This document shows, one piece after another, positions 9,780-22,875 of a DNA stretch of 64,000 nucleotides. Each line of letters begins with the position of its first letter. Within the stretch, counting starts at the first letter, position 1. The notes under the pieces are model-generated. The model saw nothing but the letters and a program-made list of their open reading frames with translations, had not been told where the DNA came from and made no database searches. The DNA lies in NCBI GenBank assembly GCA_027563935.2, contig CM050446.2, positions 31,995,501-32,059,500 of the forward strand, written 5' to 3'. The DNA comes from Costus lasius (Eukaryota; Streptophyta; Magnoliopsida; Zingiberales; Costaceae). The position numbers and the translations under genes are program-made.

Positions 9780-12255
9780 GCGAGTTGCTGTCTTTGGTGA
9801 CTCAAAGTAACGTCGGATCTCGTCTTCAAACTACTACAGTTCGAATGCCATATACCATGTAACTTCTTTCATTGGAGAACCTTCCCAGCTAATAAAAAAT
9901 TATGTTCGTCGGTTCATCCTGCTGTCGTTGGGCCGCATGACACCTCCCCTCGAAGTTCCTCATTGCAATGCCAATAGAGGTTAGGGTTGCCTCCGTAACA
10001 CAAGCTCAACGGGGTTGTGCCCCGTAGATGATGATCTATGGAGATTATAGGCAAACTTTGCCGAATCCTTCCACTTTACCCAATCTTACTGACTCGCAGT
10101 CATAAAGTGGTAGAGGTAGTCCTCCATGAGGGCATTTACCTGCTCCATTTGTCCATCTGTCTTTGGATGGTTTGCTATGGAGAAGTTTAACTTCATCCCC
10201 AACTTACCAAATAGGGTCGACTAGAAGCATCCGGTTAACCGGCATCCTTATCGCTCACGATATCTTCGGGGATCCCAAATGATTCAGCGCATTCTGGAAG
10301 AACAGCTCGCCTGCAACCACAACTGAGCAAATCTTGGGTGCTAGAATGAAAACTATATATTGGGATAATCTATCCACAACAATAAATATCGATGTTTTCC
10401 CCTCGATCTTAGAAAACCCACCGATAAAATCCATGAACATACTTATCCAAGGGGGTCTCGGGGATAAGCAAGGGTTGTAACAACCCAGCCGATACCCTCC
10501 GATCAAACTTGTCTTGTCGGCATACAAGACAAGTGCAACAACAAGGCAAGCATACAACTTTATCCCTGGATGACCCACCTATGGGATATCATAGAGGTCC
10601 CTTAGCAGCTCTCGACGCAATCCACCAGATGCAAGGACTAGTGGTCTCTCACCATGGGCTATGACAATGTCATTGGCGTCCAGATAATATTGTCAGATCA
10701 TACCCAACTTGATTTCCTGGACAAGCTTTCCATGTGTCTCATCGAAAGCAGTTACTGCTTTTATCCTCGCAAAGAGATCTCCCTCGACTTTGGAGATCGT
10801 GCAACAGACTAAGGCGTTAAGCCTACTCAAAGCATCGAGTACTACATTAGCCTTCCCAGGCTTGTGTTCCCATTGGTACTGGAATTTTGCTAGGAATTTC
10901 TGCCATCTGGCTTGCTTCGTCGATAATTTCTTCTGTGTGGTGAAATAAGTATTCACCACGTTGTCAGTCTTAACCATAAAGACGTTACCCAAGAGGTATC
11001 TCTCCATGTCCGAAGACAATGAACCACTGCTACCATCTCCTTTTCATGTGCTAAGTACCTTTGCTCTATCTCGTTTAACTTTTCGACTCTCGAAAGCTAC
11101 AAGGTGCCCATCCTGTATTAGAATGCCACCGATCGCTTGATCCCAAGCATCAGTATGAACCTTGAAAGGTTTCCCAAAATTTGATAGTTTCAGGATCGGT
11201 TTAGAAGCTATACATGCCTTCAGTCCTAAAAAGCCGACTGACACTGATCTTCCCAATACTAGTTGACGTTCTTTTTCAGCAAATTTGCTGAGGGATACAA
11301 CTACTCTAGAGCAGCCTCGAATGAACTTTGATAAAAGTTCACCACACCGAGAAAACTCTGTAACTCGATCTGATTTGAGGGAACTTTCCATTCCATAATG
11401 GCTTAGACTTTGCTCTTGACCATTTGCACCTGGTCGTGGCCCACCACATGTCCAGGAAGGAAATCTCTTCCACCATGAAGGTGCATTTCTCCATCTTTAA
11501 ATAAAGTTGGTTTTCCCTCAAAACCTGAAGATCCCTCTTCAAGTGGATTAAGTGATTCTCAATGCTTGAGGAATACACCACTATATCATCCAAATATACT
11601 ACAATGAAGTCATCTAAGAAGAGTGCCAATACTTGGTTCATTAGATGATAAAACGTCGCCGGAGTATTGGTAAGCCCAAAGGGTATGACCAAAACTCAAA
11701 TGACCTATATCGGGTTACATAGACTATCTTCTGTCATCGCCCTCGGCAATACAGACCTACCAGTATCCCGAACTCAAGTCCAGCTTGGAGAATATCCTAG
11801 CTTTTCCCAGTCAATCATGTATATCTGGGATCAATGGAATAGGATAGTAGTCCTGGACTATTATCTTATTCAAGGCTCTATAGTTCACACAGAACCTTAA
11901 TCACCCATCCTTCTTTTTTTGGAAGAGGACCAGGGATCCACAAGTAACACAGTCGGCCGCACAAACCCTGCCTCTAACAACCCATCGAGTTGCTTGCGAA
12001 GCTCGGCCAACTCCACCGGAGGCATCCGATAAGGAGCCTGGGATGGGGAAGTGGATCCTGCCACGAGCTCTATCCTGTGGTCGATCCTTCTCCTAGGTGG
12101 GAGATGCTTCGATAGCTCCAAAAGTATCATGTTAGCAAATTCCTCCAACACTTTCTTGACCACTAAGAAAGTCTCTCTCCTCTCTAAAGGGCCCTTCACC
12201 TAGACGACCAAAAGTGTCGGCTCTCCTTGGCACAAACCCGCGGCCAAAGCATTAG
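9780..12255 (-). pseudogene. Chromovirus pol relic: RT, RNase H, integrase, chromodomain
   Basis: Minus-strand fragments in several frames keep the order of a gypsy pol. RT: 12199-11897 (GSTSPSQAPYRMPPVELAEL) and 11692-11400 with FGLTNTPATF and the catalytic VYLDDIVVYS. RNase H/connection: 11391-11044 (HTDAWDQAIGGILIQ) and 11019-10693 (QWEHKPGKANVVLDALSR). Integrase core: 10578-10255 (MDFIGGFSKIEG, VVDRLSQYIVF), continuing to about 9950 with NHPKTDGQMEQVNALMEDYL. A chromodomain-like segment FFISWEGSPMKEVTW is readable near 9830-9890. Frameshifts and stops are frequent, so it is long dead. No gag or 5' LTR could be recognised upstream. Confidence 0.82.
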
Positions 12256-14286
12256 TTGACTTGGGCACTTAGTTAATTGGAGTACCCCCAAGCTAACTAC
12301 ACTAGATCAAATCATGCACACACAACCACATAAGTCTAACCACCCTCATCTAACTATAGATCAAACCAAATAGATCTGATCATCCATATCAAACTAGATA
12401 TAGTTGTCCACGTCATATCAAACAACGGTCAAATTGCATAAGTTGGAATTATATATTAACTCCCAACTTCACATAATCAAAATTTTGGTCTAATAATTTA
12501 ATATACAAAAAATTACTACACCAATCCTCTTAATCATCCAATAAAGATTTAATAACATACACTTTACAAAAATACAAAAGAAAAACAATTCAAGAGGATT
12601 TATTTCACAAAGTATGAATTAAAGAATAAAAAAGAAAACTCAATCACCATGCACAATGATCACGGACATTTAATAGTGAATAACATAATTTATATAACTA
12701 ACTAAATAAGGAAAGAAACTTGGTTGGAACAATGAACTGTCTTCTGCATTAGCACTTTGATGTAGGGTGATAATATGAGAGGTGATGTAAACTCCTACAC
12801 CAGAGTATGTAGTTATTTTGTTGCCTGATTTCAAGCAAAATCTCATAAAGCAATAACAATAAATTCACAATGCAAATAACTAAATAGATATATTTTCAAT
12901 CAAAATATGCTCTCAATTTTGGGTAAAAGTTCTATCGAGCGTGTATAAAAGTATAAAGCAGATATGATCCTCAATAATAAGTAAAACTATCTAACTTAGG
13001 ATACCAAAAATATTTGGGAATTATACTTTTTTAACGGGTTGTTCTCAGATTTACGCACAAATAGAGCCGTACGAATCAGATCCTCATTCTTCCTTCCAGT
13101 TGTGTCGCGCACAACAAAACAGGCCGTCAGCGTTGGAACAGGGGCTTGACGTTGTCAGTTTTGGAGCTGCTAGCGACGTCCAAAAATTCAGGCGTCGGCG
13201 TCAAAGGAACGGGGCACAGGAGAATCAGGGAGCAGCTGTTGTCGGTGATGATTGAAGGCGGCGACTGAATCGTAGGAGAGCAGATGTGACGGAAGGGAGC
13301 AGGCGTCGCCGTCGTCTGATCTGGCGTCGGCGTTCAGGCGACGCTGGATCCGGGAGGTGGCGAGATCACGTGAGGGAAGAGATTACTGGGTGAGGCGGCC
13401 GCGGTTTTCTGGACGGGGCTGAAGAGAGCAACGATTGATCTCTGCGGATGAAGTCCGCCGGCGAGAGGGAAAGGCGGCGCTGGATTTATCAAGGGGCGCT
13501 GGATGCGGAGCAATTGCCGGTCAGTGAAGCCGAAGAGCTCGTCATCGAGGGATTCAGAGTCGTCTGTTCGGTGAAGCGGTGACAGGGCTTCGTCAACAGG
13601 CGAAGGGGCAGCGACGATTTTCAGGGGCGAGCGTGGACGAAGACGGGATGGTGGCGGATTCACGAGGCCAGGAGATGGATTTTAGGGCTCGATGTTATTT
13701 GGTCAGCGCGCCCCGGATTTGTCGGCATGGACGAACTGGAGGGGGAAGGCATTCGACTGGATTTGCGCCGGACTTGGATTGGGAGGAGCGAGTGGTGGTG
13801 AACGGGGACGGAGAGGGAAGCGGCGATTATCTGTGGTGGGCGTGGTAAGTGGATATGGTGGAACGCGAGCGTCGTTTGTGGCGGCGGATTCGACGTGAAG
13901 AAAGGGATTTTAGGTTCTGATGATGCTCGGCTGGTGTTCGTGGAAGTTGGCGATGTCTGGCAGGCGTTGGAATTTCTGGGCGATGAAGGGGAGGGTGAGC
14001 GGACGTCTGTGGCAGCGGGCTTGGCGATGGATGAAGGTTAGTGACAGCTACTGTCAAAGCAGTGCTGGTGGCGACAGCGTTAGGGCTTTGCGGCGGGTGA
14101 AGATTCTGGATGATGAAATTGATGCGGACGGGAGAACTTTTGATGAGAGATACCAGGCAAAAAACAATGAAGAAATGGTGGGGAGACGTCGGAGGGGAGA
14201 CGTCGGAAAACCAGATGGAGGAAAGTTTAGCCCTCATGGCCAGCACTAAAAGTGCGAAAATAAGCCCTTATGACCAACACCAAAGG
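12256..14286. other. No recognisable gene: AT-rich then GC-rich
   Basis: 12256-13050 is AT-rich without coding signal. 13080-14240 is GC-rich and proline/serine-rich in translation on either strand (for example minus 13334-13663 and 13827-14246) without any known domain. Near 14226-14286 two diverged copies of a roughly 36-bp unit occur (minus strand GTGTTGGTCATAAGGGC and GTGCTGGCCATGAGGGC). It may be leader sequence of an old element whose LTR is the 15407-15676 segment, but that is a guess. Confidence 0.5.
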
Positions 14287-15401
14287 TGTCACGCCCCGGT
14301 CAGAACAGTCTAAAAACAACGCTTATCTGTTGTCTCAGAGCCGTCCGGCGGAACACCGAAACACAACTGTGCTAGGGTTTCCGGACCGAATTTCGTCCCC
14401 AAATTCGAAACCCTAGTTCCCGCTCACTTTTTTTTCCCAAATTACAATTCTCACGGAAAGGATTGGAAAACCCTAACCCTTACTGTCAAAATTACTTTTG
14501 ACCGAACAGTGCTGACAGTCGATTTTGATTTCTATCGCTGACGTCACGCTGACGTCAGCCCTTCCGAAATCTTTCGCCGCGCGCCAAATTTCCTTCGCTG
14601 ACGTAAGGTTGCGTCAGCCGCCTCGTTTCTCACGTCGTCGTCTTCGTTCGAAAACTCGCCGCTTTCGTTCTTTCCGTTCGTCCGAAGCCGAGCGTCGCCG
14701 GCGTTCGTTAACACTTCGCTCGTCGGAGAAGGAAGGAGGCCGACAAGGGGGAGACGCCGCCTACGTCTCAGCCTCGTCGCCGACCGGAGACAGCCGCCTG
14801 CTGCCGGAAGACGTCGCCGCGGCAACACTCGGGAAAACAGGGGAAGTTCGCCAGATAGAAAGGGAAAACCTTCACTTTATTCTCCGTAAATCAAAGCTAC
14901 AAAAACCCTCTCTTACTCTCGTCTCTATCCCTCACGTCGGCGGCGACGCTCGCCGCCGTTACACGTTCTCTCGAACTCAGCTCTCAGTCGCCGATCACTC
15001 TATCGCCGATCTCCGATCACCTCCTCTCGAGCTCTCTCTTCGTTGAGTTTTATAGGGAAGCCGCCTTCTGCTTCACGCGCGTTGTCCGCGTCTTCCGCGC
15101 GTCCGAGCCGAGGTTTCGCCCGTGCGTCGCCTTGAAACCTCCGAAGATCTCGCCCCGCCTGCGTCTTTCTCTCGCTCGCATCCGCTGCTGGTGAAGACGC
15201 GAGTTCATCCGCTCGCAGCGTCCGTTTCGCACGCGTTGACAACGTCCGCGCGCGTGAAGATGTCGAAGCCGAGGTCAACATCATCGTTCGATTTCGGCGT
15301 TGACAGGCCGAAATCGCGTTGCTGCTTCTCTTTTGGTGTGGGTCTGGGCCTGGGCCGAACCATCCTTCTCTGGGCTGAACCGGGGAGCCCAGGGCCTAAC
15401 A
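14287..15401 (-). repeat. Solo LTR, 1115 bp, with AAAGG target duplication
   Basis: The segment starts TGTCACGCCC and ends GGCCTAACA on the plus strand and is flanked by AAAGG at 14282-14286 and AAAGG at 15402-15406. A TATA box on the minus strand (TATAAAA, 15048-15054) suggests minus orientation, with a U3 of about 350 bp. No internal element region is present, so it is a solo LTR left by LTR-LTR recombination. ORFs at 14525-15046 (plus) and 15000-15284 (minus) are GC-rich reading frames without family resemblance. Confidence 0.82.
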
Positions 15402-15406
15402 AAAGG

Positions 15407-15676
15407 TGTGATAAGAAACAACAAAAATTTTATTAAGCCAAAGTTCTCTTCCCTTTGGGGATTACAAGGTTTAAATAGAAACTTATCATCATAGCTAAAT
15501 TTGGCTAATCCAAATCCTACGAATTGTTAAAAATTCAAAATAAAAATATAAAATAATGTCCTAATACAAATATCTAATAAAAAAATAAAAAAAATGTCAA
15601 TCACTTGTGCGATAGCGGACCGACTTTCGATGGGCCCTTTTGGATCTTCTGGGCTGTCTTCTATGTCCCCATCACA
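15407..15676 (-). repeat. Short LTR-like segment with TGTGAT...ATCACA ends
   Basis: Inverted termini TGTGATAAG / CCCCATCACA delimit 270 bp. On the minus strand there is a TATA-like TTTAAA near 15470 and an AATAAA signal near 15432, the order expected of an LTR. I found no target duplication (left flank AAAGG, right flank CCTCT) and no clear PBS, so it may be one LTR of an unrecognised element rather than a solo copy. The AAAGG solo LTR inserted right beside it. Confidence 0.5.
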
Positions 15677-18529
15677 CCTCTATCGATAGTAAGTAGCATT
15701 TAGGCTACAGTTAAGATGATAGCTGTCGGGAAAAATTACAAGCAAAATAAAAATTTAATAATAAAAATACATAGCAGAAAAATTACTGTAAACCAATTTA
15801 ATCCTTACTAGAAGATCCATGCATAGCAGAAGAATGTTACACTTGTAGCATGCTTGGAGAAAGACCACTGACGATGATGGTATAGGTGCACAAGTGTCCA
15901 TTCTCTACTGGTATCGATGCTATAGGTGCACAAGTATCCACCCTCTACCATTATCCATGTAGCAACACTTTGTAGATCAGCGTGCTGCACACGTAGTGGT
16001 AGTCTCAAGAGAAGAAATCTAAACCTTGGACAATTTCTTCTTGGAGCTATTAGACACAAGAAGAAGAGAGGTAGGTGATGGCTATGAAGAGAAAAGACAC
16101 ATAGAAATTAGTTCTCTTAATTAATCACTACATTCGCGCCCCCCCTACTTATATATAAGCATAGGTGCCTCCCTCTCTTCATATGGCAAAGCGAACCAGC
16201 CATATCATGTAATTTGTGCTAGAGTTGGTGCAATTTTATTGCTGAGAAAAACCTTCCAGTATAGATGCCTCCATTAGGTGACACTGCCATATGAAGAATC
16301 TCTTTGCTTTATGGCAGGTGCCTACAATTGGTGCCTCTTGTCTGCCTTTGTCATCCAAGGCATCGATCCTCCTTCCTTCTATTATAGATTGTAATGCATA
16401 TATAGTTAGATGCTATAGTTCAAGATCATTTGTATTTCCTAACTAAGGAATTTCTAACTAAAATAGATGTGTACAATGAAGCAATAGATGAGATTTTTCT
16501 TTTCCAAAAAAGGTAATAGAGGTGTGCAAATATTTCCTCGAGCCAGATAGAGATTGGCCCTCGAGTGCAAAGGCAGAAGGGAGCTTGACTACAAGACCCA
16601 CTCATCGGAACCAAGGTCCAAAGGATTGAAAAAGTTAGTCATTCACAACCACTGATTAAGGATTCCTCGAAAAGTTATGGATTAGCAATCTTTTTTAGAA
16701 ATTGAATGGATTTGGTCCTGTACATACACGAGGAAGGTAATCAAAAAGTATTGGCACCTCTGGCCACCTACTACCCAACATCCCCCCCCCCCCACCCATG
16801 TTATCTCTCATTGGGCCTAAATCCCAATGAAGCAGCCCAGTGCATTCCTCATACACTAGCTATCCACCTAGGTAGTATTGACATCCCATACCAGGCACCA
16901 AGTGCCCCTGCCCTTTCCTCATTGAAAGCCCAATTAGCTAATTCAGATCACTTATAACATGTGTCTAGCCCCATTTTTACTGTAGATCAATTTATATGAG
17001 CCCTTTGTTCAATCAACAATGATCTTACCTTAATCTAGAATGTCCAATGTCACAAATGGATCTAAATTAATACACAATTCTATCCCATGCCACTTTATCA
17101 AAATATTATCTTGAAGTGTTTGTGTGTGTAATCCTGTAGGTTTCATATTATGTTGGCAGTGATAAAACCAAACAAATCATCACAAATAGTAAGGGATATC
17201 TAACGACGCATTGCTACTACCCAAGTCATAGGAAAAGTGTCATTAGTCGACATCTCATAGACAATAATAAAATCTTCATTATGCAATATAATTCTTTTAC
17301 CTTTTTTATAATTAGATTGGATAAGTGCATCATATTTGTTATTCTAATCATATAGGCAGAACTCTCCCTAGGTATGACCATACACTCTTAGTCATACTTC
17401 TATGGGAGGACCCTCTGAATTATCAATCTTCCTTAAAGAAAGGAAAACATCTCTATTAATCACTCATATTACTTATACAACTTATGACTTACTTAATGAT
17501 AGTCGTTATGACCTTCCAACTATAGTGAGACATTAGGATATATCAAAATATGTCACTCACCATGTAGTAATGGCAAATACCTCAAGTTTAAGGACTAATT
17601 CACCTTTGTTATATCTGAACTTAACTTGTGACACCAATGTCATAGATTCACAGCAAGTCGACCTAGTATATCCACTACTTGATATACCCATGTGTTTGTA
17701 TTAATGTTAAGTACTAACTAGTCCACATATCAGTCTCACATGTACTAAAATTATCTCTTATCAACTAAGGTACTTTGACTGATTTCTAAGTTATAAGATT
17801 GAATAAAATAAATCTCGAAGAACATTATTATGTTATTTTACATATTAACGTAAAAGTAACAATCAGCATAATAATAACAGTGTCTTATATATAAATAAAT
17901 CTCCAAGACATATACTAATAGTAGCACCACACAAATAATTTCTCAAGGAAAAATAAATTAAAGTTGTGCCACTTGCCATCAAAACAAAATTCAAACATAC
18001 CAAAGGAAGAGGCTTGTGCAAGTTGAAAATGACAAAAAATTACACTTCGAGGAGGGCTTCAAACAAGGAAAGAAAATAAAGTAAAATAAATAAAAACAAA
18101 AGGAGAGAGACGAATCTTGTGCATAACAAACGGCATGAAGAAATAGTGTCAAAAAACAAAACTAAGATTTGTAGGAAGTTTATATGCTTATTAATTCATC
18201 TTACATGATTGAAAAAGTTTAGGATTAGCAATCAAAATTTCAACTTTACTTCACTATGGTACCTCTTAGATAATTGTGGATTGAAGTGGTAATTTAATTT
18301 TTGTGGAAGATGAAACATATCATCTAGCCATAGTGTTGTTGAGTTGAAAATAGGCCATACAAACTGAATGAATAGATCAAAGTGGTCAACTCAGATGATC
18401 AAATATTTATAATTAATTATATAATAAGATGAATGGCTTGTGTATGAAGTTGCCTTGTATGCTTGCAACGCATTTGGCAACGTACTACAGCTTAGTTTGG
18501 GACGGCTGGAGCTTTTGGTTTTTCGCTAG
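15677..18529. other. Gene-free AT-rich region
   Basis: No gene or element ends recognised. It holds a 40-bp imperfect tandem repeat at about 15880-15959 (core TATAGGTGCACAAGT), a C-run at 16783-16793, and long AT-rich unstructured DNA from 16960 on. The 83-codon plus ORF at 16706-16957 has no domain or start context that would support a gene. Confidence 0.55.
15880..15959. repeat. Two-copy 40-bp tandem repeat
   Basis: Units share TATAGGTGCACAAGT(G/A)TCCA followed by CTCTAC; the two copies are about 80-90 % identical. Confidence 0.7.
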
Positions 18530-18534
18530 TTTGA

Positions 18535-20097
18535 TGACACGCTCCGCAAGTGCACGGATATGTCGAAGTAATATAAAAGATGTCGAATCCCACAGGAAAT
18601 AAGGTTGAGTACTAGAAAGTCCGAGTCCTAATAGCTAGGCGAATTGAAACGTGGGTTTTTGAAGACGGAAATCGAAAATAAACAAGTGCAACTACTTCGG
18701 TAGAGAAAAGATATAAGAGAGAATTCAGGGCTACGACTTCCACCACGACGATAATCTTAATCGCACAAGAAAGATATTAGTTATTTGGTTTATTGGTTTT
18801 GCACAAGGAGTCTAACCCTAGGGTACAAGGTGCCCTCTCTCGAGTGATACACCCCAGTGTTCGTTTTAGACCGACCTCCTACTCTCGCGGTGGATCATTC
18901 TAAGACGAACCCAATGAGTTCTATGGCAGACTATGAAATCCTCGAGCGAAGACCAAGCACTCTCGTGTCGAGGTCTCACAAGTTTTACTCAGAGGTTCGA
19001 CCCTTACGATCCTTCTCTCGATATGAATCGTAACGGCTAACACGCGATATTACTCGGCCAAGGTAAAACCATGAAATATATACGTCAAAGTAAAATATGC
19101 TCATAATTCATACCAAATAACATAAATAGATACAAAGTTTGCAATTAAAATCATCAAAGGGTTTCCACCAAGCCCCGAAATAGGGTTTACGTTACAATCG
19201 TCATTGAAATGCTTAAAATCTCTCTTTTAATGAAATGAAAAGTATAAGAAAATGAAGCTAAGGGGAAGGAGATGATGAACCGAAGGAATTCTGAAGAAAT
19301 CGTGATGATCGTGTGTCTCAATCTCCGAAAATCTCCAAAAGTCGCCTCTGTTGCCGTGTTCTTCCGCCCGCGCTGCTTCTTCATGTGAATGCTCGATACC
19401 TAGGGCATAAAAATTGGGGCTTTTATATTCCATCTGTTCACCTCTGAAAGAGCTTTCCATAGACACCTCATTTGCTAAATTTGAACTCCAAACGAGTGAG
19501 AAATCATGGAAAAACCGAGTGGAACTCAGTCTCGTTCGCGCCTGGGTTGGAATCACGGGTGAACCCCACCGGGTTCACCTACCCGTGATTCCCTCTGTGA
19601 GTTCGGATGAATAGAAGTGCGGTGAACCCGGTGGGGTTCACTCGCCCGTGCTTCTCTCTGGACAGATCTCGACCAAAGTGAAAACCAGTGAACCCGGTGG
19701 GGTTCACCAGGCCGTGATGCTTTCTGGACCTCTGCTGGCTGACGATCGGGATGGTGAACCCCATGGGGTTCACCCGGCCGTGATTCTCTCTGTAAGTTTC
19801 CTGCAGCCTGGCGAAGAATCTGGTGAACACCTGGCCGTATTTTTGAGGCTAACTCTGTTTAAGCCTAAATTTGACGTGTGACTTCGTCTTCACACGAGAA
19901 ATCATCCCATGGCCTCAGAATCTTCAAAATATGTCGAAAAAAGGGTGTTTTTACTTGAAATTGCATAAAAGTACGAAAAAAATAAAGATTCCAAAAATAT
20001 GAAAGAAATAAGGCTATAATGAGTATAAAAGTGTTAAAATAAGCCTAGATTTGACATGAAATACAACGGAAAAACACTACCAAAATGCAATGCATCA
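18535..20097 (-). repeat. 3' LTR of Athila 2 (1563 bp)
   Basis: In element orientation it starts TGATGCATTGC and ends GAGCGTGTCA. The inner block around CCGTGCACTTG matches the same position in the Athila 1 LTR. A TATA box (minus TATAAAA, near 19424-19431) lies just downstream of the palindrome array at 19559-19773, which therefore sits in the U3 promoter region. Confidence 0.85.
19559..19773. repeat. Palindrome array in the Athila 2 LTR
   Basis: Inverted repeats GTGAACCC-N4-GGGTTCAC at 19559-19578, 19622-19641, 19688-19707 and a perfect 20-bp palindrome GTGAACCCCATGGGGTTCAC at 19754-19773; a degenerate fifth copy lies near 19821. Spacing is 63-66 bp. Each is accompanied by ACGG or CCGTG and CTCTG motifs. 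Confidence 0.92.
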
Positions 20098-20140
20098 AAA
20101 TACTCCAGACTTAAATCTTTGCTTGTCCTCAAGCAAATAG
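20098..20140 (-). other. Polypurine tract region and conserved hairpin next to the 3' LTR
   Basis: On the minus strand TTGCTTGAGGACAAGCAA (20119-20136), a perfect 7-4-7 hairpin, is followed by a purine-rich stretch (AAGTCTGGAGTA) immediately before the LTR. The same arrangement occurs at 47620-47658 in another Athila copy. Confidence 0.8.
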
Positions 20141-21336
20141 AATAAGATGAAGTACAAGATGCGAATAAGAACAATCTTTTGGGTTGAGGCATACATCCAA
20201 GTTAGAGAAATATTTAATAACAATCCAAAACCAAATAAGGAGAAATCAAGTAAATGGTTGTTTCAAGTGTTCAGCAGTTTAATCTCACAATTTCTAGATG
20301 TTAGTCAACTTAGTAAGCAACAAACATAGGATTCAATCAAGCCTACACATAACACTCATGCAATTCCAATCTTCCCTATTCAAATTGTTGGGGTTAACTC
20401 AATTGTTCCATTAGGGTATGATACACTAATTATTGCAATAGACTTCAACTCATAGCCTTAGGTACCATTGCCAATTTTTCGCAATGCCAAGTAGAGGAGT
20501 CTCTTCATTGATTTCAACTTCACATCCCTTAGATTTCAACTCATATCCTTCGGTACCACTGCCAATTTTGTGCAGTGTCAAGTAGAGGAATCTAAAGGGT
20601 GATTCATTTTTTTTAGTAGTTGATAACACATCCTTTTTGAACATATGTAGTGTCTCCCCAATAACAGAAAGGAATTCAAAGAATAACAAAGTGAATATGT
20701 ATCTCAATACGATTCTCATGTAAATTGCAAGCTTGAGTTGATTAAACAATCATAGAAATGTTTGACCCACTAATGAACAACTTAAAAGCAATCCAAATCA
20801 CAAAATTTCAAAATCATAGAATAAATGGACATGTTCAAAAAGTATCTCTAACAAGGAGGTAGTACTCCAGACTTAATTCTTTGATTATTCCTAACCAATC
20901 ATGCACTCAACTCAAAATTTTGAAATAGCTTTCATCGGACAAGTCTCATGATAGACACATGAATTCATGAATAATAAGCATCATAACATCATTCAAGATT
21001 TTCACAGCATGTAATCATAATCATCATAGCAAACTACTGATATGAGCATGAAAGTAAAGTGCAAAGTGTCATACATAACTGTCATAGAGTGGGGCCTGAG
21101 GATGTGGACCAGGCCCACGAATATAATGGCATATAAGATACAATGCCACATAATATCCAGCCATCTCAAAATGAAAAGTATCAATTCCCAACATCACAAC
21201 AAATCACAGCCACATGAAGAAATGAAAAGCAGAGACCGGAGTAAAGAAAGCTCACCCACTCTAAAAGTTTGCATAGTCCTCTATGCAATACCATGATGTG
21301 AGAGAAGTGGATGCTGAAATAGATATCCGGGGGCAG
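20141..21336. other. Non-coding 3' region of Athila 2
   Basis: Between the extra ORF and the polypurine region. AT-rich, without open frames showing similarity. Two related blocks around 20437-20480 and 20525-20590 share TCAACTCATA(G/T)CCTT(A/C)GGTACCA(T/C)TGCCAATTTT, an internal duplication of about 90-bp spacing. Confidence 0.55.
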
Positions 21337-22875
21337 CTACTTCTTTTTGCGCGAGTGAGAGCCAGAAGCTCTTGAACTCGAGCTCTTCTTCTTCCCACGC
21401 GCACTATAATCCGGCTCAACCTCCTCATCTGAAGGAAAAATGCTGTTGGAGGAGATGTCCATCTGAGCCCTGTTCTCTTCAGAGACAAAGGTGAGGCGCT
21501 CATCCATGGCAGATAGCTTTCCCCACATGGAGCTCAACATTTTGTGCTGGTGTTGCATACCGGCTTCATTTGATTCCCATCGAGCGGCGTAGTCCTGCTG
21601 CATGTGAGATATAGTGGTGTCCATGTGATCGATCACCTCCCTTTGATGGAGCTGCTCCTCCCTAATTTCCTGCAACACAGATATCATAGAATCGTGAGAG
21701 GAGGTGCCACCAAAAGAGAAGGCGCCTGGAGCTGGTGGTGCGGTGTCGACTGGATCTGGCTGTGCGTCCTCAACTGGCTGGATGCGCCAGTTTCCTTGAA
21801 CTCTGACTGTCGTGCGCTCTGGGTTCGGTAATGGCAGGCAAAACTGGCTTCCTTTAAATGTCATGCAGTATGAGTCTCCCCTATGAACGATCAGCTTCAT
21901 AGCGACACAAGACTCGATATCAAGCCTCGTGTTGCCAGTAGCTTCCAGTGTGCCATATGGAATAACGCCCAAGGAAACTGCCAGAGGTGTGATCAAACCG
22001 CCAATCACTATCGCCCCTTTCAGAGAGCGGGCGATGCGACTGAACTGCTTTGCCAAATAAAACCCAGAGTCCACTCAAAAACTGTGAAGCATACACCACA
22101 GATAGAATAGCTCGGTCTGCCGCACCATGCCATCACTCTCACCACGGCCAAAAAAGGTGTGGGCCAACACGCGGTGGACATACTTGAGCACAGGGTTGCA
22201 TAAGCTAGATGCACGGGCCACGCGAGCGGAATAGATGTGCTCGTTAGTAATTGTGCCCCAAAAACCCTGCTCACTGAACTCAGTGGGGACCCTGCGAACA
22301 CAAGGCTCCGGAAAACCATAAATACCACGCAATTATGAGAGAGTGAGGGTGTGTTCGATGTTACCCAACCGAAATGTCAAACATTCTGGATCATCCTCGA
22401 GAATAGGATCGGCCTTCACTTCCAAAGAACTCAGAAATTCCAAAGTCACGCCAACATAGGTGGGAGAAAATAGTCGCTGGAACTGCTCCAAACCCACTGC
22501 AGAATACATCATGTCAACATCGTCCAACATCCCCAGCATCTGCAATGTCCCCCTATTAAGGTACCTTGTGTTGAGGACTCGGCGCTGGCGCAATATCTGA
22601 TAGCATTGTTCCTGGTCAGCGTCACGAAAGATAATCCCGAACTCGTTCGGGGGAGAGGCATATGGCTGCGATCGGCTAGAAGGAGTGCGCCCATGGCGAG
22701 AGGAAGAAGAGCCTGGAGTCATCTTCAAGGATGGACGACGAGATGGAGGTGTAGGCGTAGGCTCATACTCCTCATCGTCGGTGGCGGACGAATCAGATAG
22801 CGCTTGTTGAGGGCATGAGGTCCGCTTGGCAGCCATGACTTTTGTTCGTAGAGGCATGGTGCTGAAATAGATCAA
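21337..22875 (-). pseudogene. Extra ORF of Athila 2 (ATHILA ORF-1-like, post-pol position)
   Basis: One frame of about 513 codons, interrupted by TAA at 22333 and TGA at 22075. The N-terminal part is low-complexity and basic. The central part has YLNRGTLQMLGMLDDV, SPTYVGVTLEFLSSLEV and FRLGNIEHTLTL, which I recognise as the ATHILA ORF-1 type protein common in plant genomes. The segment GAIVIGGLITPLAVSLGV follows; the C-terminus has a predicted coiled coil (residues around MISVLQEIREEQLHQREV) and a lysine/serine-rich tail resembling a nuclear-localisation signal. Function is not known; env-like roles have been proposed for ORFs at this position in Athila elements, but I see no signal peptide or convincing membrane anchor. 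Confidence 0.75.

Noticed and set aside
14525..15046. 173-codon plus-strand ORF
   Set aside because: Lies wholly inside the AAAGG-flanked solo LTR, Arg/Ser-rich composition from GC content, no domain.
15407..15676. Solo LTR with target duplication
   Set aside because: Ends look right but left AAAGG and right CCTCT do not match, so only an LTR-like segment is claimed.
16706..16957. 83-codon plus ORF as a possible small gene
   Set aside because: No domain, no promoter or splice context, in a gene-free AT-rich region.
19579..19830. Minus ORF with repeated HGRVNPTGFT peptide
   Set aside because: The peptide repeat mirrors the DNA palindrome array in the LTR; the frame has no start or downstream coding.
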